In this document: positions 32,309 to 32,318 of the stretch, piece by piece
Position numbering within the stretch: position 1 is the first letter of the stretch
Layout: each line of letters begins with the position of its first letter
Assembly: GCA_002212725.1 (NCBI GenBank)
Contig: MTCR01000112.1
Span: 1-32,318, forward strand
Direction: 5' to 3'
DNA length: 32,318 nucleotides
Source: Sphingobacteriales bacterium TSM_CSM
GTDB taxonomy: Bacteria > Bacteroidota > Bacteroidia > Chitinophagales > UBA2359
Notes under the pieces: generated by a model
What the model was told of the DNA's origin: nothing
What the model saw: only the letters and a program-made list of their open reading frames with translations
Databases searched by the model: none
Program-made: the position numbers and the translations under genes

Positions 32309-32318
32309 ATGAGTCGTC
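32309..32318 (+). CDS. Start of a gene running off the window
   Basis: ATG AGT CGT C begins at 32309 behind the promoter described at 32237-32292. Only three codons (MSR) are visible, so nothing can be said about the product. The adjacent promoter is the main reason to call it. Confidence 0.35.

Overview
The window looks like chromosomal DNA of a Bacteroidota bacterium, most likely an environmental, aerobic, gliding or polymer-associated lineage; I cannot place it below phylum. The evidence is the combination of a TonB-dependent receptor with an N-terminal carboxypeptidase-regulatory-like domain, type IX secretion (T9SS) cargo tails, a SprB-type repeat, lipoproteins with Asp-rich surface-export-like signals, no obvious Shine-Dalgarno sequences, and several promoters of the Bacteroidota form TTTG-N19-23-TAnnTTTG. 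I count 21 genes or gene remnants plus the first three codons of another. No rRNA, tRNA, CRISPR array, transposase, phage gene or recognisable defence system is visible.

Layout. 1-245: dispersed CTTTGCG-type repeats. 246-3323 (+): LutB-like iron-sulfur protein, overlapping LpxK (lipid A 4'-kinase), then a small surface lipoprotein. 3324-3947: non-coding, with a possible gene relic. 3948-6314 (+): TonB-dependent receptor. 6315-7012: a repeat-rich block with three copies of a 37-bp palindrome, a 142-bp tandem duplication and G/C-rich hairpins. 7013-10059 (-): EGF-like lipoprotein and a large secreted SprB-repeat/dockerin-like protein. 10338-17006 (+): glucosaminidase with LysM domains, the 2-oxoglutarate dehydrogenase E1 and E2 genes, a methyltransferase and a DUF2087 protein. 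17022-19434 (-): glycerol-3-phosphate dehydrogenase and an OmpH/Skp-like lipoprotein. 19758-20171 (+): OsmC-type peroxidase. 20261-23968 (-): ScyD-like T9SS cargo, a small secreted unknown and a flavin monoamine oxidase. 24231-27938 (+): fused B12-dependent acyl-CoA mutase IcmF. 28362-31238 (-): leucine-rich-repeat protein and proline dehydrogenase. 31382-32281 (-): a T9SS/PKD gene that seems to have lost its 5' end. 32309 onward (+): the first codons of a gene with its own promoter.

How the genes fit together. Many encode entry points into central carbon metabolism: lactate (LutB), glycerol-3-phosphate (GlpD), proline (PRODH), amines (MAO), branched acyl-CoA (IcmF) and the TCA step 2-oxoglutarate to succinyl-CoA (SucA/SucB). 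Others build or decorate the envelope (LpxK, TonB receptor, glucosaminidase, OmpH, lipoproteins, T9SS cargo). They are mostly single-gene or two-gene units, not one dedicated pathway.

The most unusual signal is repeat invasion of coding sequence. The IcmF linker carries about 125 extra residues encoded by palindromic, C/G-tract-rich DNA that includes a 128-bp segment repeated at a 150-bp (50-codon) period. The T9SS gene at the right end carries related insertions. A palindrome centred on GAGTACTC occurs in both genes. This resembles the in-frame palindromic elements known from Rickettsia and is the main candidate for something undescribed here.
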